Below are positions 12,569 to 13,082 of a DNA stretch of 13,082 nt, one piece after another. The position numbers and the translations under genes were made by a program. This stretch comes from Candidatus Omnitrophota bacterium. GTDB lineage: Bacteria; Omnitrophota; Gorgyraeia; JABMRN01. Every line of letters starts with the position of its first letter. Position 1 is the stretch's first letter. The DNA is taken from assembly GCA_028702395.1 (NCBI GenBank), contig JAQVOV010000035.1, positions 1 to 13,082 of the forward strand, in the 5' to 3' direction. The notes under the pieces were generated by a model. It saw nothing but the letters and a program-made list of their open reading frames with translations. It was not told the origin of the DNA and searched no databases.

Positions 12569-13082
12569 ATGAAAAAATTGTTTTTTTTATTCTTTTTTGT
12601 TTTTGTTTTCAGTACTTCCGGGTTTTCGCAAACAGAACTCCGCTCAACTATTGCTGATCAAAAAGATGTTTCAGTTACTGTGTATAATAGTAATCTTGGA
12701 TTAGTAAAAGATATTCGTACGATGAAATTACCTGAGGGTGATGGTAAGCTTCTTTTCATGGATGTTGCAGCATTGATACAGCCGGAAACAGTATTAGTTA
12801 AAGATCTTTCTAAAGGGAACGGTTTTAGTGTTTTAGAACAAAATTATGAATATGATCTCATGGATCAAAATAAACTTTTAGATAAGTATGTAGGTAAAGA
12901 GATCAAACTTTTAACTGTAAATCAATATAGTGAAAGAAAAGAAGAAGTGCAAGCAACTCTTTTATCAAACAATAATGGACAGATATATGAAATAGATGAC
13001 GAAATATATTTAGGCCATCCTGGTTATAAAATTTTACCAGAGATACCGGAAGATCTGATAGCTAAACCCACATTAAATTGGT
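12569..13082 (+). CDS. Secreted DUF4139-domain protein (5' part, runs off the window)
   Basis: The frame is open from ATG 12569 to the window edge, giving 171 residues. Residues 1-20 are a signal peptide: Met-Lys-Lys, a very Phe-rich hydrophobic core, and a Gly-Phe-Ser/Gln cleavage site. The mature part begins a beta-rich domain with Val-Tyr-Asn-Ser-Asn-Leu-Gly-Leu-Val-Lys near residues 38-47, a Leu-Pro-Glu-Gly turn, and Leu-Glu-Gln-Asn-Tyr-Glu-Tyr-Asp-Leu near 88-100. This series is characteristic of the N-terminal region of DUF4139 proteins, which are exported and have no established function. AGGGGG about four bases upstream serves as ribosome binding site. It has its own candidate promoter and no visible functional link to the nitrogen genes. 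The family call is from recognised pattern; the missing C-terminal half would settle it. Confidence 0.75.
   Translation, partial: MKKLFFLFFFVFVFSTSGFSQTELRSTIADQKDVSVTVYNSNLGLVKDIRTMKLPEGDGKLLFMDVAALIQPETVLVKDLSKGNGFSVLEQNYEYDLMDQNKLLDKYVGKEIKLLTVNQYSERKEEVQATLLSNNNGQIYEIDDEIYLGHPGYKILPEIPEDLIAKPTLNW

Overview
The window is an AT-rich stretch in which every supported gene lies on the + strand. It is a nitrogen-assimilation block followed by pyrG. Two ammonium-transporter/PII gene pairs (amtB-glnK, twice) are followed by both subunits of glutamate synthase (gltB-gltD), CTP synthase (pyrG) and the start of a secreted DUF4139-type protein. The window opens in the 3' end of an outer-membrane beta-barrel gene, so the organism is Gram-negative (diderm). 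The phylum cannot be fixed from this sequence. AT-rich codons, many dispersed palindromes and degenerate short repeats in the spacers recall uncultured lineages such as Elusimicrobiota or Omnitrophota, but that is an impression, not a demonstration.

Layout: partial porin-like gene (1-491); spacer element A (493-592); amtB copy 1 (615-1943); spacer element B (1944-2038); glnK copy 1 (2053-2394); a 300-bp spacer with two U-tract hairpins and an NtrC-like dyad; amtB copy 2 (2695-3951); spacer element D (3952-4043); glnK copy 2 (4058-4399); a 273-bp spacer with a palindrome, a candidate promoter, a U-tract hairpin and a 10-bp inverted repeat just before the gltB ribosome binding site; gltB (4673-9208) overlapping gltD (9201-10646); a large palindrome; pyrG (10744-12342); a degenerate repeat remnant, a terminator and another palindrome; then the DUF4139-type gene (12569 onward, cut by the window edge).

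How it works together: AmtB carries ammonium across the inner membrane. PII proteins encoded beside amtB bind and block it according to 2-oxoglutarate and ATP/ADP. GltBD converts glutamine plus 2-oxoglutarate into two glutamates, consuming the metabolite that PII senses. PyrG also spends glutamine nitrogen. Both PII proteins have His at position 51 where enteric PII has the uridylylated Tyr, so control is probably by ligand binding alone. Glutamine synthetase, GlnD and NtrBC are not in the window.

The most unusual observation is non-coding. The three spacers inside the porin-amtB-glnK and amtB-glnK units are almost completely filled by elements built from a degenerate 7-base unit, N-Y-G-N-G-Y-N. 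The units run in tandem on one side of a small central hairpin and in inverted orientation on the other. One element is the C/G version (NCGNGCN) and two are the T/A version (NTGNGTN), yet all share related central cores. A decayed fourth copy follows pyrG. I do not recognise this as a named repeat family.
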